The notes under the pieces are model-generated. The model had not been told where the DNA came from and searched no databases. It saw only the letters and a program-made list of their open reading frames with translations. 64,000 bases of DNA, taken from NCBI GenBank assembly GCA_020632575.1, contig JACKFH010000010.1, positions 62,001 through 126,000 of the forward strand, in the 5' to 3' direction. This DNA comes from Candidatus Omnitrophota bacterium (lineage in GTDB: Bacteria > Hinthialibacterota > Hinthialibacteria > OLB16). The translations under genes were made by a program, and so were the position numbers. This document shows, piece after piece, positions 1-8,950 of the stretch (position 1 is its first letter; each line of letters starts with the position of its first letter).

Positions 1-248
1 CCGCCAATTTGGCAGTCCAAAAGTGATTCCAGAAGGAATCGTCTTTCGCATCAGGAATCCCCGTATAAAAGAAGACTCCCTCCAAATTCCATTCTCTGAG
101 CGAACAAATCTGTTCCGCGAGGAGCCGCGGAGCGAAATTGGGATATGTATACCCGAAAGACTCTTTGGCGGAATGGAAGAGGTTCTGACCGTCGAAGAAT
201 GCGAAGGCCCTCTTAACCGAAGGCTCTTGTGGCATTTCCTATCCCCCT
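1..248. other. Window edge, no recognisable gene
   Basis: An open frame runs on the plus strand through this stretch, but it has no recognisable motif and no convincing ribosome binding site. A second frame would end in a peptide containing AKLGYVYPKDSLAEW, which could be the tail of a plus-strand gene cut by the window edge or broken by indels. I cannot support either as a gene. Confidence 0.4.
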
Positions 249-294
249 TAAAAAGCAAAACCCCGCCGGAGACCTTGCGGTTGATCCGACGGGG
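249..294 (-). terminator. Intrinsic terminator after the M42 peptidase
   Basis: Read on the minus strand, CCCCGTCGGA and TCCGGCGGGG form a ten-pair stem with one G-T pair (plus positions 261-270 and 285-294), followed by TTTTGCTTTTT. It lies about 110 bases past the stop of the M42 peptidase gene, the right place to end that transcript. Confidence 0.75.
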
Positions 295-406
295 AGCAAT
301 TTATGTTTCATTATCACATCCTATGGGATTCGAGTCAATCATTATGTCTGGCATTTCACCAAATTATCCAGGGAATTGCAGGTAGCCAGATCCTCAATTC
401 CCAGAC

Positions 407-1435
407 TCAAACCGATCCCTTCATATACTCCGCCACGAGCGCGATCTTCGCCTCCAGATCGGAGAGATCAATCGTCTCGATCGAGCTGTGAATGTATCGA
501 GTCGGCAGCGAGAGCGTGATTGTTTTCGCTCCGTCATGTGCCCGCTGGATCGCGCCGCCATCGGTGCCGCCTCTGGTCAGGAGATTGGGTTGGTGCTTGA
601 TCTTCTTCTTTTTGGCCAGCGCTTGGAACTCTTCATAGAGGGCTCGGTCAGTGATCAGGGATCCGTCTTTCACCGTCAACCCGACTCCCTCGCCGAGACG
701 AGTGATCGCGTTCTCGGCCTCGACACCGGGCGTGTCGCAAGCCAGGGTGGTGTCGAGGGCGACTCCGATGTCTGGAGCAATCTGGTGCGCTGCGACCAGG
801 GCGCCTCGGAGACCGACCTCCTCCTGGACAGAGAAAACAGCATAGACGTCGTCTTTGTTCTTCTTTGATTTCTTCAATGCCTGGATGAGGGTGTAAACCG
901 CGGTCCGGTTATCGAGCGCTTTGCCGGTGACTCGATTTCCATACTGTTCGAGATCCCGGTGGATCACGACGGGGTCGCCAATCTCGACCAGTTTCTTCAC
1001 CTCTTTTACATCAAGGCCAAGATCGACATAGATCTTGTCGAGGGAGGGACTCTTCTTCCGGTCCTCATCGGATTGAACGTGAATCGGTTTGCACTTCCAC
1101 GAAACCACTCCAAGCAGCTCTTTCTTACCAAGAACCTTCACTCGTTGAACAATCGTATTCCTGGGATCATGCCCGCCGCAAGGATCGAGGATGAGAAATC
1201 CCTTGTCATCGATGTGCTGGACGATGAAACCGATCTCATCCATGTGAGAGGAGTACATGACCTTCTTCGGTTTCTTCGAGGTTCCCTTGCGATAGGCGAT
1301 CAGGTTTCCGAGGTTGTCGACCGTCATCTTGTCGACAACCCCTTTCAGTTCGCGCTGGACAATTTTACGGATGTTCTCCTCACGCCCGGGAATTCCGGGG
1401 GTCTCGGAGAGTTCTTTCAAGAGTTCGATTGACAC
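407..1435 (-). CDS. M42 family metallopeptidase
   Basis: A cytoplasmic dinuclear-metal aminopeptidase of the M42 family (glutamyl aminopeptidase, TET-like; often misnamed endoglucanase). The 342 residues match the usual family length of about 340-360. Visible family signatures are SSHMDEIGF near residue 62 with the first metal-binding His and Asp, ALDNR near 175 with the bridging Asp, QEEVGLRGA near 205 with the catalytic Glu pair, and GGTDGGAIQ followed by TRYIHSS near the C-terminus with the last metal His. An AAGGAG lies about 11 bases before the ATG. It is the last gene of a minus-strand series and is followed by a terminator. Substrate is not predictable beyond N-terminal peptide trimming. 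Confidence 0.93.
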   Translation of the reverse strand: MSIELLKELSETPGIPGREENIRKIVQRELKGVVDKMTVDNLGNLIAYRKGTSKKPKKVMYSSHMDEIGFIVQHIDDKGFLILDPCGGHDPRNTIVQRVKVLGKKELLGVVSWKCKPIHVQSDEDRKKSPSLDKIYVDLGLDVKEVKKLVEIGDPVVIHRDLEQYGNRVTGKALDNRTAVYTLIQALKKSKKNKDDVYAVFSVQEEVGLRGALVAAHQIAPDIGVALDTTLACDTPGVEAENAITRLGEGVGLTVKDGSLITDRALYEEFQALAKKKKIKHQPNLLTRGGTDGGAIQRAHDGAKTITLSLPTRYIHSSIETIDLSDLEAKIALVAEYMKGSV

Positions 1436-1472
1436 AGATGACTCCTTTGGATTGGTGTAGCCGGAAGCCAGA

Positions 1473-4400
1473 TTAAGGCGCGGTCACCCGGTAGATTTGA
1501 TTGCGTGTTCGGTCCCCCATCCAGATCTTTCCTTCCGGGCCAACCAGGATGCCGATCGGCTCCCCATTCTGGACACTGTAGTTCTTGGCGGATTCGCCAT
1601 CGGGGGTGTAAATTCGAAACATCTTCTTCTTGGACATCGAAATGACAATGCGGCCATCGGGAAGGAAGTCGATGAAGGGCTCCATCCCCACCTTGTCGGT
1701 GTTCCAACCGGGAACCAGGATCATGTCTTTGAACCCGCCATTGGGTCGGAAGATTTGAATCCTTTCATTCCCGGTGTCGCAAACATACAGATTGCCATCC
1801 GGACCAAAGCGTAGGCCGACCGGTTCATCGAACTGTCCTTTGGAGATGCCTCGTTCTCCGATTGTGCGAACCTGTTTGCCCTCGCTGTCAAAGACTTTGA
1901 TATCGTGATGGCCAGTGTCGGAGATGTAGATCAGACCATCGGGGCCGACCGTGATCGCGCGCGGAAAAAAGAAGAGGTTGGGATAGGGGCGATCGACATT
2001 CCCCACATTCCCCAGGAGAAAACCGCGTTCCCCTCGGGATCGAACTTGATGATCCGATTGTTCCAGGTGTCGGTCACATAGGCGTTCCCCTCGGGATCGA
2101 GGGCGACATCGCTCGGACCCCAGGCGCCATCGACTTTGAACTGGCCTTTGTCCCCTCCGGGAGAACCATACGTCCGGATCAACTCTCCCTCCGAATTCAT
2201 CACCACCACTCGACCATTCAGACTATCCAGCAAATGAATATTTCCTGAGGGGTCGAGATCCATTCCTCGCGGTAAATTGAATCGGGTGTCTCCATTCTTC
2301 GGTGAAGCCAATGAGAGTTCCGCTGAAAGCGGACGAGGCCGATCCAAGGTTCCATCGGGAAGGTCGATCGGTTCGAGGGTCGGCATCATGTCTTTGCGGA
2401 AATACGCGTAACCATACTTCGGGTTCAGGTCGCTCCAACGCTCCCGGTGGAAAAAGTAATTCCAGAAGAGCCATCGAAAACTCTTGCCTTTGAACTTCTC
2501 ATCATTCAAGTAGGCGCTGATGTTGTCGCTGAGATCGGTCCCTCCGGGAAGGTCCGAGGAGCCCATCGAGTTCTCGATCCAGGCGCTGCGGTGGAGGTAT
2601 TTTCGCCAGACATATTTACCGCCCAGTTTGGCCTCATCTCCTGGAAGGTGGAATCGTCGCCGAATTGGACCATCGCCTCGGGGTCGGCGGTCTTCACCCG
2701 GTATTTGTTGTAATGACGGAAATACCAGGGGAAGGGCCATTCGACCTGGTCCTCGCTGGCGATCGGGAAATTCTTCATAGAGACCTGTCTCAGCGGCCCA
2801 AAAATCGACCAAGTCGACCATGTCGCGGATGTCGCGATCCGCCTGCTGTTGAGAAACGAGTTCGGCGTTGTTGTCGGGCCAGAGGATGTTGACCTGCAAA
2901 TGGGCTTTCACCTCGAGCGCGGTCAGCGGGATGAGGATCAACAACAATAGGGCGCGAGCCCATCTGGCCCGCCATGTGTAAAAGGCCCAACCAACCAGAC
3001 CGCCTGCCAGGAGAGCCCAGGGAAGGGCTTGGTGAAAGGCAAGCCAGGGCGCCTTTTCGTGGAGTTTGGCGTAGATGTAGGTGTTGAACAGGGTCGACCA
3101 GATGATGAAGACCATCATAGGGTTGAAAGGCCCCCAATCGATTCCCTGCTCCTTCGTGGTCTTTTGGTCATCGAAGACAATATTTTTCAGGAGGACCCAA
3201 GCGAGGGCGATAAAGACTCCGAAAAAGCCCACGATGAGGAAGGCGAACTCATAGATCACCATTCGGGCCAGGTAAAACCACCAGGGCCCCCACAGCCGGT
3301 ACTCACCGAGCTGATGTCCGAACCAGTACTCGATGTAGTCATAGAGACCCTTCACCAACCCATTGGAATTCCCTTTTCCGGCGGCAGGCAAATCCGCGAA
3401 CATCTGAGAGAAAAGGAAGACATAGACCGACGCGATGATGGCGAGACAACTGGCGACTGTCAGCCAGGGTGAGGCGATCCGCAGGAGACGGTTCTCTTTG
3501 GGAGAGTCCTTCGGGAGATTCAGATAGTCGCTTCGAATCACCTCGAAGGCGATCCATAGAATGATGGCGAACAGGAAGACCACGACCGAGGCTTTCGATA
3601 TGGAGACCCAGAGGAGGATAAACCAAAACGAATAGAGGATCAGGCTTAACCCGAGCGGGATGACAGGCGCCGGTGGAGGAGATGGCTCCTCTTCGTTTTT
3701 CTTACTCTTTGGCGCTTCCTCCTGACGAGATTTCATGCAGAAGAAATGGCGAAGAAACTCCAGGCCTGCGAGAAAGAGGCCGGTGACCAAGATTGAAAAA
3801 ACCAGGTAAAAACTCTTCGCGGTCTCGCGTCCCTCGGCGGTGAAGAAACGCTCTTGCGCCAGGATCTTATCGCGGAGTTCCATCCCGGACTCATCAGCGG
3901 ATAGTTTTTCCGAAACGAACGCGTTCTTGGCAATGTCCACAAGACCGCCGACAAAACCGTGTTGGGCCGGGTCGACACGGTAATCGACCGCGACAAAGAG
4001 AAAGACAAAAGTGCTGAAACAGGCGTAAAGAACAAGCAGGACCAGAAACGGATGGTAGTCGGTGAACCAGGTCCGAACCTCTTTCATCCCATATTTGATG
4101 GCACGGAAGATCCCCCAACCCACCGCGAAGACCCCGAGCGAGAATCCATAGACATACGAGTTCTCTTTGATCGAATAACCAAGGACCAGGAAGAGAGCCG
4201 CTAGAAGGAGCTGCCAGGATTTCTTCTCTTTGAGATAGAGGCCGGCATAGACCACCACCGCGAAGAAGGCGGTCCCGATGTAGACATCGTTCCGAGCGAA
4301 TCGTGAGTAGTAGTCGACGATGGGAGAGAGGGTGACCGCCGCGAGCATCCCGATCGCCATCGGGACCCCCACCAACTTTCGAGTCTCCCAAACCAGCCAG

Positions 4401-4717
4401 AGCAAAAAGATCCCGAAGACCGCGTAGGGGAGCCGCGCGGTGAAATCGTTGTCGCCAAAGATGAAGAAGAAGAGCGCCCCCAATGATAAAGGAAGGGACC
4501 GTGATAAACCGGGTTGTAGCCGAAGGTCACATCGTTGTTGCTAGCGCCCTTGAAACGGCCATCGGTCGCCATCTGGTAGGAATAAAAACAGTGGATCGAC
4601 TCATCGTGGTGGAAAGCCTTTTCGCCCAGGTTGTATAGTCGGGTCCAGATCCCAATCGCGAACAGGGCGAAGGACCAGGTATTTCTGCCAAGGTTTGATA
4701 TCCATCGAAACAGCCAT
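1473..4717 (-). CDS. TIGR03663-type membrane protein with C-terminal NHL repeats, frame broken
   Basis: A large inner-membrane protein of the TIGR03663 family, related to PMT/ArnT glycosyltransferases. After frame repair the N-terminus reads LYNLGEKAFHHDESIHC and NPVYHGPFLYH, the family's luminal acidic motif and aromatic loop. About ten membrane segments follow. A soluble part contains WPFPWYFRHYN, also typical of the family. The last ~230 residues hold NHL propeller repeats (for example PDGLIYISDTGHHDIKVFD), probably an extracytoplasmic beta-propeller. At least five indels are needed, near 4670, 4490, 2770, 2620 and 2010, several in G or T runs. The start is uncertain: ATG at 4717 or 4705 begins MDIKPWQKYLVL in one frame before the first shift. 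Either an error-laden assembly or a decaying gene; the intact protein sequence on each side of every shift favours the former. Confidence 0.75.
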
Positions 4718-4813
4718 TCGGTTCCACAACTCCGGCGTTGAAATTTGGATGGTTCAGTGAACGGGTGAGATAGTAAAGGAACGGTTTTTCGAGGGTAGGG
4801 GGAGGGGGTGGGA

Positions 4814-5068
4814 TTAAATGACGGTCGGGAATATTCGACGAAGGATAAGAATTTCCAGGATCAAGGTAATTCCGAATACCAAAAAAACCCCAAGCAATTC
4901 GAGGGTTCGGTTTCGAGGTGGAGTCTCATACATGCGAAAGTGAAAGAGGAAACTGTCCAAGAGATCGCTGAAGGACCGAAACGAGAAGATTCTCATGATG
5001 AGAAATAAAACAGGCAGGTTGAGCACCAGAAATCCATACCACCAAAGAAGGAACCTTGGACCATTCAT
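4814..5068 (-). CDS. Small two-helix membrane protein, unknown function
   Basis: An 84-residue protein with two hydrophobic segments, roughly residues 5-28 and 58-76, joined by an arginine- and phenylalanine-rich loop. An AAAGGA sits about six bases before the ATG, which supports it as a real gene. It lies about 100 bases before the start of the TIGR03663-like gene on the same strand and may be co-transcribed with it. No family is recognised. Confidence 0.55.
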   Translation of the reverse strand: MNGPRFLLWWYGFLVLNLPVLFLIMRIFSFRSFSDLLDSFLFHFRMYETPPRNRTLELLGVFLVFGITLILEILILRRIFPTVI

Positions 5069-5252
5069 ATCGGTTCCTTTGGACTATTTGGATGGTGAAA
5101 GCGTATCTCGTTCTTGAGTCGTCGGCTGACTGTCCTCCGCCGTGCAATCATCGATCGGTTCCAAGACGATCTTCTTCCCCTGTCGGGAAATGTTGACCAA
5201 CGCCCGGCATGCGGTACTAAGAAACTGAATTCGGAAGGGACGTCTCCAATAG

Positions 5253-5286
5253 GTGTCATTCCGACGTGAGGAGGAATCTGTCGGGA
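5253..5286. repeat. Intergenic repeat, GTCATTCCGACG family
   Basis: The sequence beginning GTGTCATTCCGACG and ending AATCTGTCGGGA recurs at 13980-14013 with a few substitutions. Arms TCCGACG and TGTCGGGA can pair imperfectly. A dispersed palindromic intergenic repeat. Confidence 0.7.
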
Positions 5287-5371
5287 CCCCAATGTTCCTC
5301 CACTGCCATTAACCTCAAAGGGAGATGTCAGTCCCTTCCACACCTTCATGAGAACGATCCAGTCAATGTCT

Positions 5372-5404
5372 CCCAACGGATTTCTCCCTCCGGTCGAAAT
5401 GACA
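5372..5404. repeat. Intergenic repeat, CATTTCGACC family
   Basis: On the minus strand this reads TGTCATTTCGACCGGAGGGA followed by GAAATCCGTTGGGAG, a widespread type of intergenic repeat (its usual false translation contains HFDRREKS). A fragment, CACTCGAAATGACA, is seen again near 14321. Confidence 0.5.
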
Positions 5405-5563
5405 CTCAGCAAAGCGTTCGGCGAAGGCATGCTCTTTTCTCATCAGCGTCCACACTATTGAATGCGCGGAATAACATCGAGGAAAATAGTTGGAGCATTG
5501 GGAACTCATTTTCTTTGGACGGTTACAATTACAGACGCTGCTGGAATCTGGAAGAGTTTCCAA

Positions 5564-5991
5564 TTACTGCTCCTGCTCCGCCTGAATCCTCGCCGCTCCC
5601 AGTTTATCCAGGACTCCATTCACGAAACGCCAAGCTTCGTCATCGCCGAAACGTTTGGCCAGGTCGATGGCTTCGTTGAGGGCGACTCGGGCGGGGATGT
5701 CCGGTTTGTAGGTGAGTTCATAGAGGCCGAGGCGGAGGATGCATTTCTCGATGGGGTGGATACGCTCGAGGCTCCAGTGCTCAGAAGCTCCCTCCAGGCG
5801 TTGGTCCAGTGTCGATTGTTGGGCCTCGACTCCGCCCACAATTTCTGTGGCATAGGCCACCACCTCTTTGGGGGCTTTGGGCGCCGCCGCGGTCAGCAGG
5901 TCTTTGAGGGGTTGTTCCCGACCTCCCCCTCTTCGAGGGCAAAGAGAATCTGGACCGCGAGTCTTCGGGCTTGGGTTCTTAGCGAGGACAT
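5564..5991 (-). CDS. nusB: Transcription antitermination factor NusB, one frameshift
   Basis: NusB binds boxA RNA with NusE (S10) and supports antitermination on rRNA operons. The repaired protein of about 142 residues starts MSSLRTQARRLAVQILFALE, the normal NusB N-terminus, and ends with DIPARVALNEAIDLAKRFGD followed by FVNGVLDKL, the conserved RNA-binding and C-terminal helices. The two halves are in different frames; one missing A in the AAA run near 5905 explains it. The gene is 13 bases downstream of ribH on the same strand, the widespread ribH-nusB order. Because nusB is usually important for growth, the frameshift is more likely an assembly error than a real loss. Confidence 0.9.
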
Positions 5992-6004
5992 ACGATTCTC
6001 ATGG

Positions 6005-6493
6005 TCAGGCGGGTGGAAGTTGTTCCATCAGGTTCGCCATCTCGATCGCGGCGCAGGCGACCTCGAAACCTTTGTTGCCCTGCTTGCTGCCGGCGCGTTC
6101 GATGGCTTGTTCAAGATTGTCGGTGGCGAGCACCGCATTGAGCGCCGGGACTCCAGTTGATGTCGCGACTTGCGCGAGTCCCTTAGCAGCCTCGCCGGCC
6201 ACATGCTCGTAGTGATCGGTCGATCCTCGAATCACCGCACCGACGCCGATGATGGCGGTGAATTGTCCTGAGCCCGCCAAGCGTTTGGCGACAACTGGAA
6301 TTTCCCACGCGCCGGGAACCCAGGCAACGGTCACCTGATCCTCGGATATCCCATGCCTGCGAAAAGCGTCAAGCGCGCCATCCAATAGGCGTTCGGTGAT
6401 GAAATGGTTGAAACGGCTCACCACAACCGCGAATCGCGCGGTCGAGTTGGCGGTCAGGTTTCCTTCGAATATCTTCACTTCAGTCCTCGACAT
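6005..6493 (-). CDS. ribH: 6,7-dimethyl-8-ribityllumazine synthase
   Basis: Lumazine synthase condenses 5-amino-6-ribitylaminouracil with 3,4-dihydroxy-2-butanone 4-phosphate, the penultimate step of riboflavin synthesis, in an icosahedral or pentameric cytoplasmic assembly. The 162 residues match the family. Seen motifs: VVVSRFNHFITERLLDGA near residue 23, VPGAWEIPVVAKRL near 60, and VGAVIRGSTDHYEHVAGEAA near 84 containing the catalytic His. Its start overlaps the last 14 bases of ribBA, implying translational coupling with the enzyme that makes one of its substrates. Confidence 0.97.
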   Translation of the reverse strand: MSRTEVKIFEGNLTANSTARFAVVVSRFNHFITERLLDGALDAFRRHGISEDQVTVAWVPGAWEIPVVAKRLAGSGQFTAIIGVGAVIRGSTDHYEHVAGEAAKGLAQVATSTGVPALNAVLATDNLEQAIERAGSKQGNKGFEVACAAIEMANLMEQLPPA

Positions 6494-7688
6494 CCGGGAG
6501 CAGGTGCCCCAGTTTTTCTTTCTTAGTTCTTAAGTATCGGCTGTTATGCGGGTTCGGTTTAACCACGACAGGCACAGTCTCCACAATTTCCAGATGATAA
6601 CCGGCGATCCCGGCCACCTTCATCGGGTTGTTGGTCATTAGACGAATCCGGCGAACCCCCAGTTCAACCAGAATCTGCGCCCCGATTCCATAATCGCGGA
6701 GATCGCCTTTAAAACCGAGTTTCTCGTTGGCTTCGACTGTGTCCGCGCCCTCATCCTGAAGGTGGTAGGCCTTCATCTTGTTGTGAAGACCGATGCCACG
6801 ACCCTCCTGATTGAGGTAGAGGAGAACTCCGGAATCGGCCTCACCGATTCTCTTCAAGGCGTACTGAAGTTGATCTCCGCAATCGCATCTTAAAGATCCC
6901 AGAAGATCTCCGGTCAGGCAACGGGAGTGAATGCGGACCAGGGTCGGCTGGTTCGGATTGATTTCCCCCTTCACCAAAGCGAGGTGCTCGAAATTGTCGA
7001 CCTCCGTGGTGAAAGCGTGGACCCTGAAATCCCCGTAAGCGGTCGGGAGGCTGCAGGTGGTCACTTCTTTGACCAAGCGCTCATTGCGCATTCGGTATGC
7101 GATCAGGTCCACGAGCGTCAGGATGCCGATCCCATGCTCCTCCGAAATTTCCTCGAGACGCTCCATCCGGGCCATGGACCCATCCTCATCGAGGATCTCG
7201 CAAAGAACCCCGGTCGGATGCATACCCCCCAGTTTCAAAAGATCGATGACGGACTCGGTGTGACCGGCGCGTTTGAGCACCCCGCCCTCATCGGCGGCTA
7301 GAGGGAAGATGTGTCCGGGACGGCCAAAATCTTTCGGGTTGGCACTCGGATTGGCCAACGCCCGGATGGTGGCCGCGCGATCGGCGGAGGAAATGCCAGT
7401 GGTGGTGCCGATGTTGTAATCGACCGAGACAGTGAACGCGGTCCCCATCAGCGCGGAGTTCTGGTCGACCATCATGGGGAGGTCGAGTTCCTCCAGGCGT
7501 TGTTTTGTGGTGGGCACACAGATCAGTCCACGGCCGTATTTGGCCATGAAGTTGACTTGGTCGGAGGTGATGGTCTCGGCGGCGCAAATAAAATCGCCTT
7601 CATTCTCGCGGTCAGCTTCGTCGACCACGATAATCATCTCGCCTCTGCGGAGACATTCAACCGCCTGATCGACGGTGATGGTTGGCAT
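6480..7688 (-). CDS. ribBA: Bifunctional 3,4-DHBP synthase / GTP cyclohydrolase II
   Basis: Catalyses both entry reactions of riboflavin synthesis: ribulose 5-phosphate to 3,4-dihydroxy-2-butanone 4-phosphate (N-terminal half) and GTP to the pyrimidine precursor (C-terminal half). The 402 residues are full length. The RibB half shows [12 protein letters not shown] near residue 22 and HTESVIDL near 142. The RibA half has the zinc cysteines in [18 protein letters not shown] near 260 and NQEGRGIGL near 290. Both active sites look intact. AGGAGG lies about ten bases before the ATG. First gene of ribBA-ribH-nusB. I see no FMN riboswitch upstream. Confidence 0.97.
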   Translation of the reverse strand: MPTITVDQAVECLRRGEMIIVVDEADRENEGDFICAAETITSDQVNFMAKYGRGLICVPTTKQRLEELDLPMMVDQNSALMGTAFTVSVDYNIGTTTGISSADRAATIRALANPSANPKDFGRPGHIFPLAADEGGVLKRAGHTESVIDLLKLGGMHPTGVLCEILDEDGSMARMERLEEISEEHGIGILTLVDLIAYRMRNERLVKEVTTCSLPTAYGDFRVHAFTTEVDNFEHLALVKGEINPNQPTLVRIHSRCLTGDLLGSLRCDCGDQLQYALKRIGEADSGVLLYLNQEGRGIGLHNKMKAYHLQDEGADTVEANEKLGFKGDLRDYGIGAQILVELGVRRIRLMTNNPMKVAGIAGYHLEIVETVPVVVKPNPHNSRYLRTKKEKLGHLLPDVED

Positions 7689-7780
7689 GGAACAGGGGTC
7701 CTCCTGTGGGTTTAACTAAATTTAGCCGCTTTCAATTCACCGGTCTTGGCTCCAATGGAGCAATAAGGGTCCATTAAACG

Positions 7781-7837
7781 CCGCCACGGAATCAATTCAG
7801 TGGCTAGGCGGAGAGCCGTCCGTTGAAACGGACTCGA
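7781..7837. repeat. Two-hairpin dispersed repeat, copy 1
   Basis: CCACGGAATCAATTCAGTGG and GTCCGTTGAAACGGAC are two adjacent inverted repeats, the second perfect. The same 56-base arrangement recurs at 14060-14115 with about eight differences, so this is a dispersed element and not a local terminator. It lies in the 245-base gap upstream of ribBA. Confidence 0.75.
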
Positions 7838-7933
7838 GTTCCATCCGAAGACTCGGAAAACGGTGACTTTCCTTGATTCTAGCGGATTTCGGGGGTGGGG
7901 ACTATACGAGGGGGGATGTGATTCGGTCTCCGT

Positions 7934-8950
7934 TCACTTGCTTTTCCCTTCCAACCACTTTAGCGCCGCATCATAGATAATCTCATGCCCTCCCTCGAAA
8001 AGGGTGACACGGGCCTTGCCGGATTCTTTTCGGAAGAGGACTTTTTTATCGCCGTAGAGTGGGTCTTCTCCTTCGAATTCGGAGCCTTCGGGGATCTTTT
8101 CAGTCCGTTCGACCTTTTCGATCCACTTTTCGGAGATTCGATCCTTGGGTTCGGCGACCTCATTGAAGGCTCGGAGGGTCTGCCCCACCGGAACGCTGCC
8201 GGTGTGACCGTCATGAATCCCGGCGTTGATGTCGAGGGGAAGCCCTTTCGCGGCGGAGAGATAGGTGATGGGGGAGCGTTTGTGGCATTCGTCGCGGGCT
8301 TCTTGACTGTTTAGAGGATTGCCCCCGACCGAGTCCCGGATGTCCTGGTCATATCTTTCCCCATGTTCAATACACTCCCGGTGCCATCGCTCGATGTCGG
8401 AAATGGGAACCCACGCCGAGACCGCTGTCCAGACTTCGGGAGCACGTCCCGCCATCAGGATGGAGGCATGGCCCCCTCCGGACACTCCCACCAGATAGAT
8501 TCGGGTCTCATCAATCTTGCCGTTCTCCTTGGCGTAATCCACTGCGCTTAAAATATCCTGAACCACGAGTTCCGACCCCATCGCCTCGGGAGTCTTGTTC
8601 GGCCCACGAAAACTGGGATGGATGCAGACCCAATCCTTGTCAATGCACCATTCGAAATAGGGGATGCTCATCGATTGCTTATAGTTGCCGCTCCAGGTGT
8701 GAAGCGCGACAAGGAGAGGTTTCTCCTTATCCGAACCGGAGTCGTAATAGAGGGCCGGCTGTTCGGTTTGGTCGGCTTGTGAGAGATATTGGATTTCTTG
8801 GACTTCGGGGGGCCAGGATTCCTTGTCGGCCGCTGAACAGGATGATGGGAAGGCGAGAGTAATGACCCCCAGGAGGAGTGCAACTCCTCCACAAAGTTTC
8901 GCACGGAGTGCAACTCCGCGCGAGCACCGATGCTTCTCGATCGCTCCCAT
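7934..8950 (-). CDS. Secreted alpha/beta hydrolase, prolyl oligopeptidase-like
   Basis: A predicted exported serine hydrolase of 338 residues. After a signal segment (about residues 15-40) comes a compact alpha/beta hydrolase domain: VALHTWSGN near 81 for the oxyanion loop, GVSGGGHAS near 155 with the nucleophile Ser, and the catalytic His probably in EGGHE near the end. Its ATG overlaps the stop of the DUF1501 gene as TAATG, so translation is likely coupled, and it is the third gene of the DUF1553-DUF1501-hydrolase operon. Unusually, the DNA for residues 10-27 is made of two intergenic-type hairpins (8872-8922), so the signal region seems to be built from a repeat insertion. The substrate is unknown. 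Confidence 0.8.
   Translation of the reverse strand: MGAIEKHRCSRGVALRAKLCGGVALLLGVITLAFPSSCSAADKESWPPEVQEIQYLSQADQTEQPALYYDSGSDKEKPLLVALHTWSGNYKQSMSIPYFEWCIDKDWVCIHPSFRGPNKTPEAMGSELVVQDILSAVDYAKENGKIDETRIYLVGVSGGGHASILMAGRAPEVWTAVSAWVPISDIERWHRECIEHGERYDQDIRDSVGGNPLNSQEARDECHKRSPITYLSAAKGLPLDINAGIHDGHTGSVPVGQTLRAFNEVAEPKDRISEKWIEKVERTEKIPEGSEFEGEDPLYGDKKVLFRKESGKARVTLFEGGHEIIYDAALKWLEGKSK
8872..8922. repeat. Paired hairpin repeat inside a coding sequence
   Basis: GGAGGAGTGCAACTCCTCC (8872-8890) and GCACGGAGTGCAACTCCGCG with CG (8901-8922) are two short hairpins. The same pair occurs between genes at 14402-14453 and, diverged, at 49130-49243. Here it lies within the signal-peptide region of the hydrolase gene. 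Confidence 0.8.

Larger units (their letters stand above)
5069..5563. other. Intergenic stretch with two palindromic repeats
   Basis: About 500 bases between nusB and the small membrane protein gene without a supportable gene. It contains one copy of the GTCATTCCGACG...AATCTGTCGGGA repeat and one copy of the TGTCATTTCGACCGGAGGGAGAAATC repeat, both of a kind that produce spurious reading frames in many genomes. Nothing else was recognised. Confidence 0.6.

Noticed and set aside
23..385. 120-residue plus-strand open frame
   Set aside because: No ribosome binding site, no recognisable motif, and it runs through the terminator hairpin of the M42 gene.
7689..7933. FMN riboswitch upstream of ribBA
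   Set aside because: None of the conserved RFN-element blocks are present; the only structure is a dispersed two-hairpin repeat.
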